Shown: positions 1 through 11,931, counted from the stretch's first letter. The stretch: 64,000 nucleotides of DNA from Fulvia fulva (GCF_020509005.1 NC_063018.1:868001-932000); one strand, 5' to 3'. Notes: generated by a model not told the origin, from the letters alone. Program-made: numbers and translations.

Positions 1-400
1 CTTTCCCACTCATCTAGCACCACCGTGTAGCCTCGTTTCGAGAGGTTAGCCCGGGGCAAAAGCTTCCCTCTACGCCCTCCCTCCCTATTTGCTCCTTAAG
101 CCAATATCCACCTCTATAGGCCTAAGCCCTTTAGTGCTCTCTATTGACCGACATGCGCATCCGTCCTCTCGGGCTGTACAGACAGTGTCAGCCGTCGCTG
201 CCAGTGTACACCACGCCCCAGGTTTTGACGCCCTTCGCGTTACCGCAGCCTATCTCTAGAAAGCGGCCGTCTATGCCTCGCAGGTCTGCTCGGGGCACAC
301 ACCACGCCGGGCAGCGTACTCCTTACGTTTCCACCTACTAACCAATATGAAGTTCCTTATTACCCTGCCCTCGATCCTCCCCGATCATAGAACTAATCCA
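1..400. other. Unassigned, CA/TG-containing segment at window edge
   Basis: This stretch is pyrimidine-rich and keeps CA and TG dinucleotides, unlike the sequence from about 400 onward, so it largely escaped RIP or arrived later. The only open frame (144-341, 65 codons) has no recognisable motif and I do not call it a gene. It could be the edge of a younger repeat or host DNA; the left boundary is outside the window. Confidence 0.4.
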
Positions 401-1240
401 CTTATATTATACGTCTTTTCCCCGTCCTAACAGCCGTCTTTTCCTTGCTTAGGCTATCGTCTTTTCCTCGTCGTAATCTACTATATTAGACTAGGTGCGT
501 TGTGTAGCGGGATAGACAGTGCCTTAGGCAAAACCCTCGTTCCTATACCGGGTGTTTAATAGGCCCTTATAGGCTTCGTCGCGTGTCTACCTACCTACCG
601 TATTACCCGCTAGCAAACACTAGATTGTTTCGTAGTCCGCTCGACGCCGTCGTATAGTCCGCTCAGTTATTGTTCTATAGTCCGCTCGTCTAATGTTCGT
701 CGCTTAGCCCGCTCGGTTTACGGTCTCCGGAGGTGAAAATTCTATACTTATACTAGAGGTGTCCTATCGAGCGTATAGGCCACGGTTCCGCGCCCTTCTT
801 ATACGTAGAAAGAAGAGGGACTCGCTCCCGACACGAGTACACGCTCGTCGGATAGTTTTTATACCCGTTTTACTAGTAGTCCTCTATTCGCCGCGGCTTC
901 GCCTACGTTACGCGCCCGTCGCGCCTACGACGCTCTAGCGTAAGAATACTTAGCTCTCTCGTAGCAAGACGAGAGGTTCGTAGCCGATACTACGTATAGG
1001 TGATTCTCGTCGTCGACTACGCTTAGGATATAGTAGTAGCCTCTTATAGATATTTAACCTACGAGAAGATCTTAATAAATAAGTAGCGCGTAACTTATTG
1101 TCTTTACTCGCGTTAAAAGCTTCTAGTATAAGGGCGAAACCGGTCTAGGGTAGAATAGCTACGATACTCGTTAGTTAGGGAATATAGGACAATATAGATA
1201 CTAGGGAGATGCCCCTAGGTAATTATAGCTAGCGATAACT
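400..1240. repeat. RIP-degraded sequence upstream of Gypsy pol remnant
   Basis: CA and TG become rare from about 400. No coding match was recognised before about 1240, although position suggests the LTR, gag or protease part of the same Gypsy element. An imperfect repeat TAGtCCGCTCg recurs at about 633, 655, 678 and 705 (spacing 22-27 bp). Nothing else could be assigned. Confidence 0.35.
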
Positions 1241-3480
1241 TAATATATCGGCGATATTAGCGGACGACTACTAGCGTTTTATAAATCTAAAGGACAAGGA
1301 CTAGGATCTAATCCCCTTACTATCTAAAGAATTTCGAGACCTCGCCCGGCTATAGAGTAGGCGAGAAGTAGATAAAGTCCTACTACGACGACTAGGTATT
1401 AACTATAAGATCAAGCTAAAGGATAGTAAGACACTACCGTTTCGGAGGCTATATACTTTCTCTATACGGGAGAACAATATTATTAAGAAATAGCTAGACG
1501 ACTAGCTTAAGAAGGGATCTATCTAGCGTAGCGTATCACTAGTAGTAGCACCTATTCTAATAGTTAGAAAGCTAGGAGGTAGGCTACGAGTATACGTAGA
1601 TTATTAGGCGTTAAACGTACTTATAACGTAGAATCGTTATCCGATACCGCTATTCTAGAATATACTAGATCGTATTACGGGAGCTTAGTAGTTCATAAAA
1701 TCAGACGTTATTATAGCATTTAATCGTAATCGTATTGCCGTAGGAGATGAATAGAAGATAGTCTTTACAATATGCTATAGGCAATTCGAATACGTTATTA
1801 TACCCTTCGGCCTATATAATACGCCGGGAACCTTCTAGTCCTTTATTAATAACACCCTAAAAGAATACCTCGACGACTTCGTTTCGTACTACCTTAATAA
1901 TATACTGATCTTTAGTAAGACACGCGAAGAATACGTAGCTTATATAAGGAAGGTGTTATTAAAACTAGACGTAGTAGGACTATAGCTTAATATTAATAAG
2001 TACGAGTTCTTCCGATACAAAACTATATACCTTAGGGTTATTATTACTAATAAGGGAATCAAAATGGACCCTAAGAAGATTAAATACGTAAAGAACTAGC
2101 CGATACCCGCTAACGTTACTAATATCCTATCGTTTACGGGGTTTACTAATTTCTATCGACGGTTTATTAAAGACTTTAGTAAGATATACTTACCTATAAT
2201 AAAGCTTACGAGGAGGAATATACCGTAGGAATAGATAGTAGACTACTAAGCCGTATTCGACGGACTAAAGGTAGCCTTCGCTACGGCTCCTATACTAAAG
2301 TACTTCTTCTCTAGACGGGAGACTATCCTAGAGACGGACGCTTCTAACTACGTTACGGTAGTAGTATTGTTATAGAGAGATAAGTAGGGAGTACTACATC
2401 CTATTATATATATATCTAAGAAGATAGACCCGTAATAATATAACTACGATATCTACGATAAGGAACTACTTACGATCGTATAGGCTTTTAAAGAATAGAG
2501 ACCCGAACTAATAGTTAACGAGTACGCCGACTTCGAGAACCTACTAGACCCTAACTTAGCTAAAGACAAGCCGACACTAGTCTACTCTAATTATAGGAAC
2601 CTAGAGTAGTTTATAAGTACTAAGTAGCTAAACCGTCGATAAGTATACTAGGCTAAACTCCTTTTACAATTCTTCTTTAAGATTATATACCGACTAGGCG
2701 TATAAGGGACTAAGCTAGATAGCCTTATAAGGAGGTTATAGGACCTACTAATACCTAGAGATCTCGAAGACCCCCGTAACTAATATTAATATTAAGTCCT
2801 ATTAGGTCCTAATAGGGTACTTAATATCTCGAGCTTATAGATACTAAGCTCGTCTACGAATAATATAGTTACCCTACTTACGATAGCTATTCGAGAGCTT
2901 TAAACCCTTCCGGACGCCTAAGAAGCGTTATAATAACTAGAGAGAGACGAACCCTATACTCTACTCCGGAAGTCCCGTATTAAGGATAGATATACCGTGC
3001 CCGTCGGAGGCCTAATATATATTGAGAATATCTACGGCGGATATAGCCTATTCGTACCGCTAGAATCTAAAGAGGCGCTAGATAATAGAGAAATACCTAT
3101 AAGTATACGTATCCTATAGGCGTTCTACGACTAACTAGCGACCGGATATATAGGCGACGAGAAGACGTATAAATTAGTAGCCCGTAATTATATATAGCTA
3201 GGGATAGCTCGATAGGTTAAGAAGTACGTCCGCGCTTACCGTACGTATCGATCTAATAAGAGCACTAATATCTAGTACCTAGGACTTCTAAAGCCGCTAC
3301 CGGTACTATTTAGCGCCTAGGAGGATATTACTATAGACTTCGTAGTAAAGCTGCTCTAGAGTAAGAGTATAGTCGACGGATAGGCTTACAAGAATATACT
3401 AACTATTATAGACCGACTAACTAAGAAGCGATATATTATCCCTATTAAATTAATAGACGGTATTATTAAATAGGTACGGG
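1240..3480 (+). pseudogene. Ty3/Gypsy pol remnant (RT, RNase H, integrase N-terminus), RIP-inactivated
   Basis: Conceptual translation, reading through many TAG codons, gives a Gypsy-type polymerase. Reverse transcriptase comes first: NRYPIPLF near 1630, then YLNNILIFS at about 1890-1915, which corresponds to the usual YLDDILIFS with Asp to Asn changes. RNase H follows with ETDASN near 2333 and YDIYDKELLTIV near 2445. An integrase start follows, with TIDFVVKL near 3330 and TIIDRLTKK near 3405. Nearly all stops are TAG at expected Gln or Trp positions, as RIP predicts. The rest of the integrase is missing. Codons beyond about 3480 were not recognised, and a LINE begins at 3551. No LTR was located. 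Confidence 0.8.
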
Positions 3481-4005
3481 TAGATAGTAGCGGAGTGGAG
3501 TAAGAGATCAATCTTTAACTGACTAATAGTACGAGTATATAGCAATATATTAGATAGATAGATTTGTTATTCCCCTGTTCTAGGACCCTACTCGGCCTAT
3601 ATAGGTATATATCTATTATTATATACAAAGGGAAACCCGAATAGGTAAAAACCCTTCCCGCCCCCGACTTCTCCTTGTCTAGATTAGCTTTCCCTCTAAA
3701 CGTACGTAGTCTATATCACTACCCCGTTAGCCCCCGCTCCTAGCTAGTCTCGTCGCGCTACGCCGTATCCTCTCTTCCTATACTACTCCTACTAGGCGGT
3801 ACTGTTCTAGCTAGCCCTTCTCTAGTATCTAGTTCGTAATGCGCCGTAGGTCCTTAACGTTGTTAAGAAGTGCCCTAATCGTCCGGTTCCTCGCCTTTGC
3901 TATCTACTCCCCCCTTCCTAGCGACTACCTCGGGTAGACGAGGAGTACGTACCGTACATTCTAGGAGTAATAGCCGTAGGGGCAGCTAGTGCTCGTGTAT
4001 TCTAG

Positions 4006-4525
4006 TGTTAGGGCGAGAGCCTGGCCTATAAGATGTAAGGGTGAAAGCGAGAATGTAGGTACGAAGTGTAGATACAAAAGGGTATAGTATGATTGCTCTA
4101 TAAAACAAAAGACGAAGAAAGCAAGAGAGGCCTAGGGAAGGCTAGATATTTATACGCGACCCTCGCGAGTACGTGTCCCCGTATTAATAGGGCTAACCCG
4201 TACGAAGCCGCGCTTAGTAGCTTTGCTTAAAACCTTATTTCAACCTGCCCTACGTTCCGAGTCTTCCACGTGCTTCTTCTAGGGTCTAGCGTAGTCGCGG
4301 GTGCTCGCGGGAGTGCCGTGAGTCACATAGTCACGAGCCGAAGTGAATCTGTCAAGGTTTGGTAGAGGGGTGAATTTAGAGGGCTAGGTCCCGTAGTGAA
4401 TGTTACGGGGTATATAATTCTTAGCGCTTATACACTAAGCTAGACTGTTACTTCTTAACGACTCCTGAGCACTCTAAGGCTCTTCTGTCCCTACCTTCTA
4501 TACACTCTATAGGGAGACCATAACA
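4006..4525 (-). repeat. Solo LTR of the A/B/D chromovirus family (long variant)
   Basis: This 520-bp copy has ends TGTTA and TAACA (TGTCA/TGACA after transitions) and is flanked by a perfect 5-bp duplication TCTAG (4001-4005, 4526-4530). It matches the 443-bp LTRs of A and B but carries an extra 77 bp at 4277-4353. It is RIP-mutated. It is the product of recombination between the two LTRs of a former element inserted in LINE copy 3. Confidence 0.92.
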
Positions 4526-4785
4526 TCTAGAACCTTCCTCTATAATAGGTACCCCTAGAGGCCGATGTGTTCGCTTCGTAGTTAGGTTGCTATACTACTC
4601 TATACCCTCGTAAGGCGGTAGTAGATAAGCTTTAGGGGGTGCTTGACCGCGGATTTCGTAGCTAACTATTCCTTAGGTTATCCCGCTAGCTAAGGGCGTC
4701 TACTATATCCTATACCCTAGTTGTTCTACCTTTCCTTCTATAGTTGCTCTATAAACGATTTCTTACCTTCCTATTATATTACTAG

Positions 4786-5228
4786 TGTCAGGGCGAGAGC
4801 CTGGCCTGTGAGATACAAGGGTGAAAGCGAGAATGCAGGTGCGAAGTGCAGATGCAAAAGGGTATGGTATGATTGCTACACAAAACAAAAGACGAAGAAA
4901 GCAAGAGAGGCCTGGGGAAGGCCAGATATTTATACGCGACCCTCGCGAGTGCGTGTCCCCGCATCAACAGGGCTAACCCGTGCGAAGCCGCGCTCAGCAG
5001 CTTTGCTCAAAACCTTATTCCAACCTGCCCTACGTTCCGAGTCTTCCACGTGCTTCAAGGTTTGGTAGAGGGGTGAATTTGGAGGGCTGGGTCCCGTAGT
5101 GAATGTTGCGGGGCATGTGATTCTTGGCGCTCACACACCAAGCTGGACTGTCACTTCTTGACGACTTCTGAGCGCTCTGAGGCTCTTCTGTCCCCACCTT
5201 CTGTACACTCTGTGGGGAGACCATGACA
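4786..5228 (-). repeat. 3' LTR of element A
   Basis: 443 bp, TGTCA at the plus-strand left edge and TGACA at the right edge. It matches 10480-10922. The pol frame of A runs into this LTR and stops at 5030. The run of seven C just outside (5233-5239) is the polypurine tract on the minus strand. Confidence 0.95.
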
Positions 5229-8200
5229 GTAGCCCCCCCGAACAAAGCTGAGTTCCTACGAAGCCGTAGTAGTTCCACATATCGAGGATGTTCAGCTTCA
5301 GTACCAGGCCTAGGCCTGATGTCATGGTCGATACACCATTGGTAAGCCCCGTCGAAGAGCTCAGATTCGAAGAGCCTGCCGATGTTGACTTCTGGGCCGT
5401 CTGCGCGGGCGTGGTATTCTTCGATTGCTTGACGATTGAAGATGATATGTTGGATAGGTTCCCATGAGGTATCCCACTCAGGGCAACCTTGCCATTCGAC
5501 TTCATACTTGATCGGCGGTAGTCCTTCAACGTCGTTAGGCTCTGCGCGGATTCCCCGGATCTTGCGGACGGCATAGTCGTCAGAAGGTAGGTTAATAGGC
5601 TCGTCGACTTCTACTTCATCGGGAGGACCTGGCATGTCTTGGTTTTGGTTCGGGAATGGGTCCTTAGCCGACGGCCGAAGGCGTACGGGATGGAAGACGT
5701 CGTGGATCTTTATGTTCGCAGGAAGAGCTAGACGGTAGGCGTGTGAACTGATACGCTCGGTGATCTCAAAAGGACCTAGGTTCTTCCAGTTCAGCTTCTT
5801 GGAGGGGCGGTCCGTCTTGATGTTCTTAGAGTTGAGGTAGACTATATCGCCTACTTGGTAGTCGGGAGCTGGCTGGCGACGACGATTGGCTTGATCCTCG
5901 TAGATTGCTTGTGCGTACACCATCTCGTCGTGAACTTCTTCATGGATCTGTGAGAGCATAGTAGCGAACGCGTCTGCTGCTTGCTCGTTTGCGTCTTCGG
6001 TAGGCGGGAGAGGTTCTTCTGGTTCCATGCCTGTACGAGGGTGGTAACCTCTCGTAGTATAGAAGGGAGAGTAGCCAGTAGTCTCCGAGTCGCAGTTACG
6101 AGTAGCGAACTCCACCGCAGGGATATGCTGAGGCCAATCCTTCTGGTGGTAGTCGACGAAGCAACGAAGGACCTGCTCGAGGCTAGCGTTCGTAATTTCG
6201 GTCTGGCCGTCGGTCTGTGGCTGAAAACTGGTCGAGAGGTTATGCTTGATGCCCAGGATAGCACACAGACGCTTCCAGAAGTGCGAGATGAACTGGGTGC
6301 CTCTGTCAGAGGTGATGCTATCCGGGAGGCCTTGAAAGCGCCAGACGAATTCGTAGAACAAGCGAGCAGTCTCCTTTGCGGTCATGCTCTAGCACGGGAT
6401 CATGTACCGGTCCTTGGAGTGACGGTCCACGATCACTAGAAGGGCCTTTGCTTTCACGCCGCTGAAGGTCTTGCCGTGAGGAAGATCGGTGATAAAGTCC
6501 ATAGTGATGTGCTTCCACGGACGATCAGGAGCCGGGAGAGGGTGCAAGAGACCGTGGGGACGGTGGCGGTTAGCTTTGGCTCTTCGGCAAGTAGCGCAGT
6601 TCAGCACGTAGCGGCGGACGTCCTTCCAGGAATACGGCCACCAGTAACACCTAGCGAGGAGCTTGTGGGTCTTGGCTACGCCTAGGTGACCCCCAGAGGC
6701 GGAGTCGTGGATGATTTGAAGAATCTCAGCTCGGATATTAGAGCCTTCGGGCTGCGGTACGTAAAGCTTCTTACGGAAGTAGACGACACCTTCCTGGAGC
6801 TCGCACTCGGACAGCGAGAAGCCCGGGAATGTCCTCGCGCCAGATCCAAGGGCCTGAACTAACTCTTGGGCGTCTATGTCGGCATCGTACGCTGTTCGTA
6901 CTCGTGCCATAATGCCTTCGGGCTGCTCCTCATTATCAAACCCCTCAAAGTCTGATTCGGATGAGCCGTCGGTCGTTACTGAGCCCTCTTCATCGTCGTT
7001 CAAGTCCTCAGCGTCCGAGGCGTATTCTTCAGGCTCGGATTCATCGTCACTCTCGTCAAGGTAGGCAGGAGCGAGCACGAGAGTAGCAAAGGAAGCGGCG
7101 AGCGTAGGCTGGCCGTTCGATAGGTACTCTCGAAGCTCGGAAGAGAGGTTGTGCTCTTTGATGACTTGTTGCCCTGCGATTTGCCGGCCCCCTCTTCGAT
7201 CAACTGGAGAGTCACCAGGGCGGCGGGTAAGGGCGTCGGCCATCGAGTTGGCCTTGCCGGGCGTGTACGAGATCACGAAGTTGAACCGGGAGAGGAACTC
7301 GCTCTAGCGGGCCTGGCGACGATTGAGCAGCTTGCTCTTTATAAAGTAGACGAGGTTCTTATGGTCGGAGCTTACTTGGACGGGCATAGCAGAGCCTTCG
7401 AGCTCGGGGCGCCACTCTTCGAAAGCTTTGACGATGGCGAGAAGCTCCTTGTCGTAGATCTCGTAGTTACACTCCGTAGCGGTCATCTTCTTAGAGAGGA
7501 AGGCGACAGGTAACCAGGGGGATTCAGGCGAGCGGCGTTGTAGCAGGACACCGCCCACTACGCCGTCGGATGCGTCGGTCTCTACACGGGTCTCCAGTTC
7601 GAAATCGAAGTGCCGTAGAAGCGGGTTCTTAACAAACTTCGCTTTGAGCAAGTCAAAAGCCTCCTAGCATTCGTCGGTCCAGGCGAACTTCTCACCCTTG
7701 CGCGTGAGCTTCGTCAAAGGGCGTACCACGCCCGAAAATGCGTGGATGAAGCGGCGGTAGAAGTTGGCAAAGCCTAGGAAACCCTGGACCTCTTTAACGT
7801 TCGTAGGAGCATCCCATTCGACGATAGCGTCGATCTTCTCTTGGTCCATCTTGATGCCGTCTGCGGTAATGATCAAACCAAGGAACTTGACTTCGGTCTT
7901 CTCAAACTCGTACTTGTCGATGTCGAGCTACAAGCCGGCGTCTGCGAGCTTCTGAAGGACCTTATAGACGTGCTCGCGGTGCTCCTCCTTGGTCTCGCTG
8001 TAGACTAGGATGTCGTCGATGTAGGCAGTACAGAACTGATCGAGGAACTCCTAAAGGATGTCGTTAATGAAGTTCTAGAAGGTACTAGGCCCGTTACAAA
8101 CGCCGAAGGGCATAACGAGCGACTCGAACAGCCCGTAGCGAGTACGGAAGGCTGTGAGATACTCGTGTCCTTCTGCTATTCGTAACTTGTTAAACGCAGC

Positions 8201-9292
8201 GATGACATCGAGCTTGGTGAAGTACTTGGCCTTAGAGAGGCGCTCGAGCGTCTCCTGAATCAACGGTATTGGGTAGCGGTTCTTCTTTATAACAGCGTTC
8301 AAGCCTCGGTAGTCTACGTAGAAGCGTAGACCACCGCCGGGCTTCTTGACGAACATAACGGGACTGCTAGCGCTAGAACGGCTCGCTCGAATGAACCCCT
8401 TCTTTAGGTTCTCTTCGAGGTATCTCTTGAGGACGATAAGCTCTTCTCGGGACATAGAATATAACGGTCCGAACGGTGTCTCTACACCTTCTTCTAGCTC
8501 AATCTTGTGGTCGTGAGGGCGATGAGGAGGCAGCTCGTCTGCGGCTTTAGCATCGAATACGTGGAGGATGTGGTGTGCCCAAGGAGGGACCTTCGTAGCA
8601 GGGTCGGTAGGTGTACGCTTCTTGTCGAGCTTCTCGAGGGCGATGTCGATATCGCGGAGAGAGGCGGCGAAGACTTGAGCTTTGGGCTGCTTAGCAGCAG
8701 TGGTGAAGGCAGCGGCGTTCACCTAGAAGATCTTGGTATACTCAGGACCGCGCTGAGGCGGCGGAGAAGGCGGAGGTGCCGGAGGAACTTCTAGAGGGAA
8801 GCTGACAGTAAGGGAAGTCCAGTCGATAATAGGTCGGTGTCGTCTGAACCAGGGGAGGCCGAGGATAAACTTCTGATGCGGTAGGGACGTAAGGAAGCTG
8901 GTGATCGACATACGCTTGCCTCCGAGGGTGATTGACGTGTGTACAACATGAGTAATCTTACTAGTGGTAGTCTCCGTGCCGTCAAAGAGTTCAAGGGTGC
9001 GAGGGTACTTTAGTTCCTAGGGTTCGAGGTTGAGAGAGGTCGCGAGTTTATAGTCTATAAAAGACTCGCCTAGTGCGCCAGTGTCTATGAGAGTGAGATT
9101 GGAAGAAGAGAGTTTCTTTGAGCCGATATTTACATTCGTAACGAACGGTTTGCAAGCGTAGTCCTTACCCGTCTCGTCGTATAGGTCTAGCTGTGCTGTA
9201 TTGATCCTCAACTTCTTTCCTCTCTTCACTTTCGGTAAACGTTGTTCTTGGTCTTCATCGCGTCGATGAGGAAGACCTAGGCTTTTTCCTGC
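5030..9292 (-). pseudogene. Pol polyprotein of element A (protease-RT-RNase H-integrase-chromodomain), 8 internal TAG
   Basis: One frame stays open over 1420 codons except for eight TAG codons (left coordinates 9017, 8723, 8075, 8051, 7928, 7664, 7304, 6389). There are no frameshifts. Visible parts are protease LIDTGA (about 9085), RT with the YIDDILVYS site (about 8020), RNase H TDASD (about 7575), integrase HHCC zinc finger (HDSASGGH ... CATC, about 6710-6590), MDFITDLP and SDRGTQF of the catalytic core, and a C-terminal chromodomain (YAVRKIRG to NRQAIEEYHAR, about 5575-5415). The chromodomain is expected to bind methylated histone H3 and direct integration. Stops sit at Gln/Trp codons, consistent with RIP. 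Seven of the eight are shared with B. Confidence 0.9.
5229..5243 (-). other. Polypurine tract of element A
   Basis: On the minus strand GTTCGGGGGGGCTAC directly precedes the 3' LTR. This is the expected place for the plus-strand DNA primer in a Gypsy element. The same 15 bases sit at 17611-17625 in B and 59523-59537 in D. Confidence 0.8.
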
Positions 9293-10437
9293 TTAGCGGG
9301 AGCAGCAGGAGTAGGCTCGATAGCGCCGACAGCGCCGCGAACCGGGTTGCGGGCGTTACGGGCAGCGAGCTGCGGACAGTTGGCTGCGATGTGGCCTGGA
9401 CCGCCGCAGTAGGTGCAGAGTCCGGCCTAGCGACGGCGAAGCTTCTCTTCGGGAGTGAGCTTACCGTTGACGAGGCCCTGGACTCGAGGGACGGCGGCAC
9501 TAGCGCTGAGATCTATAGCGTCACCTACAGAGACGGGAGGGAGAGCCGTAGGAGCGGCGGCGCCTAGTGGAGTAGCGAAGTGGCTTCCGGGACCACGAGG
9601 CTGACGACCTTGAGAACGGGAAGCGAGGAGAGAGGCGGTGTGTTTCACGTTAGAGTCGAGGCGCTGGCAGGTCTCGACGAGCTCACGGAAGCTCATAGCA
9701 CCGACGTCCTTGTCCTCGAGGGCTCGAAGAAGCTCTACTAACAAACCACGGCGGAGAGTGCTCTTCTTGGTCTCTTCGTTGTAGCCGGTGAACCCGATGT
9801 CGCGGTTGAAGGCCGCGAGGTACTCGGCGAAGCTCTTGTTCTTCTAGAGGAGGTTGTGGATGGCGTTCTGGGCGGTGGCTCTACGGTCTGGATCACCAAA
9901 GGCAGCACGGAGGTCCTGCATCAAGGTGAGGACGTCCGGGCAGCCGATAGTCTACGTGGCGTTGTCGATGTAGTGTTGTACCTGAGCCGCGGCGTCTCCC
10001 CGAAGGAGGGAGAAGACGTACGTGACTTTGTCCTTCTCTTGCGGAAAGTGGTCGGCATTAGCTAACAGCTTGATAGTGAGCTGTGTCTCAAATGCCTCAA
10101 ACTTGCTCTTGTTGCCGTCGAACTCGTCTAGGTCGTTGACCTTCTTAGAGAAGTGCTAGCGGCGGTTGTCGTCGGCGTGCGGGGCGAGGTTCTGGAAGGT
10201 GTTTACAATACCTTGAAGGTATGTTGCTTGGTTGTTTGCTTGCTCGACCTGCTGGGCGGTCTCGCGGAAAGAGGAGACGGTGCGGTTGATAAGAGCGTAG
10301 GCGGTGTCGGGGTTAGCGTTTGCCTAGGCACCGAAGGCAGCGGCGTTCGAGAAGGGGATGTTAGTCCACTCACTGAAGTGGAATGGAGTGTCTTGGTTGT
10401 CGAGGTTGACACCTCTATCGGTGGCGTGGTCACCTAT
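9277..10437 (-). pseudogene. Gag of element A, internal TAG codons and lost start
   Basis: The frame corresponds to B gag. It contains a capsid-like central region (about 9700-10000) and one zinc knuckle that is intact here, CTYCGGPGHIAANC (about 9380-9420). Internal TAGs lie at 10324, 10156, 9952, 9844 and 9427, all at CAG or presumed Trp positions. No in-frame ATG precedes the conserved part. The codon at 10435-10437 reads ATA followed by GGT, so a RIP-type ATG to ATA change of the start is likely. The reading frame ends in TAG at 9277, or at TGA (9226) if that TAG replaced a Trp. Pol overlaps in the -1 frame. Confidence 0.8.
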
Positions 10438-10468
10438 GAGGATGACTCGAGTGGTTGACGGTTTGTTG

Positions 10469-10477
10469 GTCTTTTGT
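10469..10477 (-). other. Putative primer-binding site of element A (self-priming)
   Basis: Two bases inside the 5' LTR the minus strand reads ACAAAAGAC. This is the exact complement of GTCTTTTGT in the LTR at 10579-10587. It does not begin with the TGG that tRNA-primed elements use. See the finding on covariation. Confidence 0.6.
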
Positions 10478-10479
10478 GA

Positions 10480-10922
10480 TGTCAGGGCGAGAGCCTGGCC
10501 TATAAGATATAAGGGTGAAAGCGAGAATGCAGGTGCGAAGTGCAGATGCAAAAGGGTATAGTATGATTGCTACACAAAACAAAAGACGAAGAAAGTAAGA
10601 GAGGCCTAGGGAAGGCCAGATATTTATACGCGACCCTCGCGAGTGCGTGTCCCCGCATCAACAGGGCTAACCCGTGCGAAGCCGCGCTTAGCAGCTTTGC
10701 TCAAAACCTTATTCCAACCTGCCCTACGTTCCGAGTCTTCCACGTGCTTCAAGGTTTGGTAGAGGGGTGAATTTGGAGGGCTAGGTCCCGTAGTGAATGT
10801 TGCGGGTCATATGATTCTTGGCGCTCACACACTAAGCTAGACTGTCACTTCTTGACGACTTCTGAGCGCTCTGAGGCTCTTCTGTCCCCACCTTCTGTAC
10901 ACTCTGTGGGGAGACCATGACA
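10480..10922 (-). repeat. 5' LTR of element A
   Basis: 443 bp with TGTCA/TGACA ends. On the minus strand it contains a TATA box (TATAAATA, 10621-10628) and the proposed self-primer GTCTTTTGT (10579-10587). The element's promoter therefore points left, away from the oppositely oriented 5' LTR of B. Confidence 0.93.
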
Positions 10923-11339
10923 ACTAGCTATTCGTCCCTTACCCGGTAGTTCGGCTCGTTTCCGGGTCGAATGCCCCTATACGCTAGTACTGATTCGCGG
11001 GCCCTTACGACTATACTAGCGATGACCTTCTATACTAGGTACTATACCGACTTGCCTAAGTAGGAGGTCCGGAGTCCCTAGATGTATAGGTCGATCGGCG
11101 GTATAGCGGTCTCGTACTTAAGCATCCTTACTTATTAGTGTCGACTTATATACCCCGGTAACCTTCCTTAGGCATTAGTTTTAGATCTTCGCTAACGGCG
11201 CGACGAGTCCCTTTAATAGGCAGGCCCTCTCGCCTAAGGACTATACTTAGCTACTATAGGTAAGGACTGGCCGTATAATAGCCGTATATAGAAGTCGTAA
11301 CTACCGAAAGTCCGCCCCCTATATAGACGTAGTGAGCCT

Positions 11340-11931
11340 ACGAAGAAGGAGCTAATAGGATAGCGTGTATCTATATATAGTATCGCTAGTGTTAGTATAG
11401 GTAGATACTAGGTGTCTAGATGTTTACTAGCCTATAGGCTAGCAAACCCTAGTTACGTGATCTAATTATATAATATACCTATACCTATATACTTGTCCTA
11501 CGGCCTATATGTTCTTAACACTCCTACTTAGGCTATATAGTCTCCTACAATCCCTTTACCTAAGCTAGAGCTACCTTATAAAGTTTTAGAACTACTAGCT
11601 ATTAAGGGGCTTTATTAACCTATTAGTAGCTATGTCCTTTATTTAGTAGTAGTCTACTACAATCTTCTTCTACTACTAGAGATGTCTGACATAGTTATAT
11701 ATAACATCAATATACTTTAACCTTTTATATATATAGGCATCTTTAACAAGTGTCAAAGCGGCTTAGTTGTTACCTATAAGCTTGACTTGCCTTAGCTCGT
11801 TAACAATGCCCTTGCTTACCCTTATACTCGGCTAGAAAGAGCTCTTTCCCACTAGTTCTAGGCACCCTATTTCCCTAAGGACAGTAGCAAGAAATTGTGA
11901 CTACTTTACGGCTACGTTTATAGCTATGAAC
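11340..11931 (-). pseudogene. Copia RNase H C-terminus and possible 3' LTR
   Basis: Minus-strand translation from 11931 gives a Copia RNase H end: AIESKYVAV, a KDAYIYKR-like stretch, then ICYNYVRHL- and VDYLPTKDMATNRLIKPL-like segments (about 11700-11600; TAG read as Gln/Trp). The last corresponds to the conserved end of Copia pol. Downstream (about 11520 to 11340) there is AT-rich sequence starting TGTTAAGAAC, a candidate 3' LTR. I could not find its partner. Confidence 0.7.

Larger units (their letters stand above)
4786..10922 (-). mobile_element. Chromovirus (Ty3/Gypsy) element A, complete, lightly RIP-mutated
   Basis: This 6137-bp LTR retrotransposon lies on the minus strand with 443-bp LTRs, TGTCA...TGACA ends and a perfect 5-bp target duplication ACTAG (4781-4785, 10923-10927). 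It is inserted in LINE copy 3. Order in the element's own direction is 5' LTR, PBS, gag, pol (protease, RT, RNase H, integrase, chromodomain), polypurine tract, 3' LTR. It has the same length as B, and coordinates convert as 22854 minus the B position without indel. CA and TG are common, unlike the host LINE. It cannot make full proteins unless the in-frame TAG codons are read through. Confidence 0.95.
3551..11339 (-). mobile_element. LINE alpha copy 3, 5'-truncated, RIP-mutated, split by a solo LTR and by element A
   Basis: Three pieces (3551-4005, 4526-4785, 10923-11339) join into the 3' part of the LINE that is also at 36236-40982 and 19277-24234. The 3' end is the (ATCT)n-type tail at 3551-3565 (minus strand). 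Homology ends at about 11339, which is the 5' truncation. Continuity across both insertions is shown directly: removing each one leaves the order seen in the copy at 36660-36960. The piece covers the C-terminal part of ORF2 and the 3' UTR. CA/TG are nearly absent, so RIP preceded the insertion of A. I could not see a clear target duplication. Confidence 0.85.

Noticed and set aside
144..341. 65-codon ORF at the left edge as a host gene
   Set aside because: Short, no motif, proline- and arginine-rich as expected from pyrimidine-rich non-coding DNA.
633..715. Four TAGtCCGCTCg units as a possible CRISPR or regulatory array
   Set aside because: Units are short and imperfect with uneven spacing and lie in RIPped repeat DNA of a eukaryote; at most a weak tandem repeat.
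4873..5076. A 67-codon ORF (MLHKTKDEESKRG...) recurring at 10567, 12084, 17778 and, longer, at 54524 and 59701
   Set aside because: It is antisense within every LTR copy and repeats only because the LTR repeats. There is no sign of selection on the protein.
5981..6439. Long antisense ORFs (152 codons here and at 16415; 95 codons at 8507 and 14060; 176 codons at 12468)
   Set aside because: They are opposite strand shadows of gag or pol codons in elements A and B.
3551..11339. Target duplication for LINE alpha copy 3
   Set aside because: Flanks near 3540 and 11340 share no convincing repeat, perhaps because of RIP or a deletion at integration.
11340..11520. Copia 3' LTR as a firm call
   Set aside because: TGTTAAGAAC after the RNase H end is suggestive, but no matching 5' copy was found in 35586-36219 or 40983-41200.
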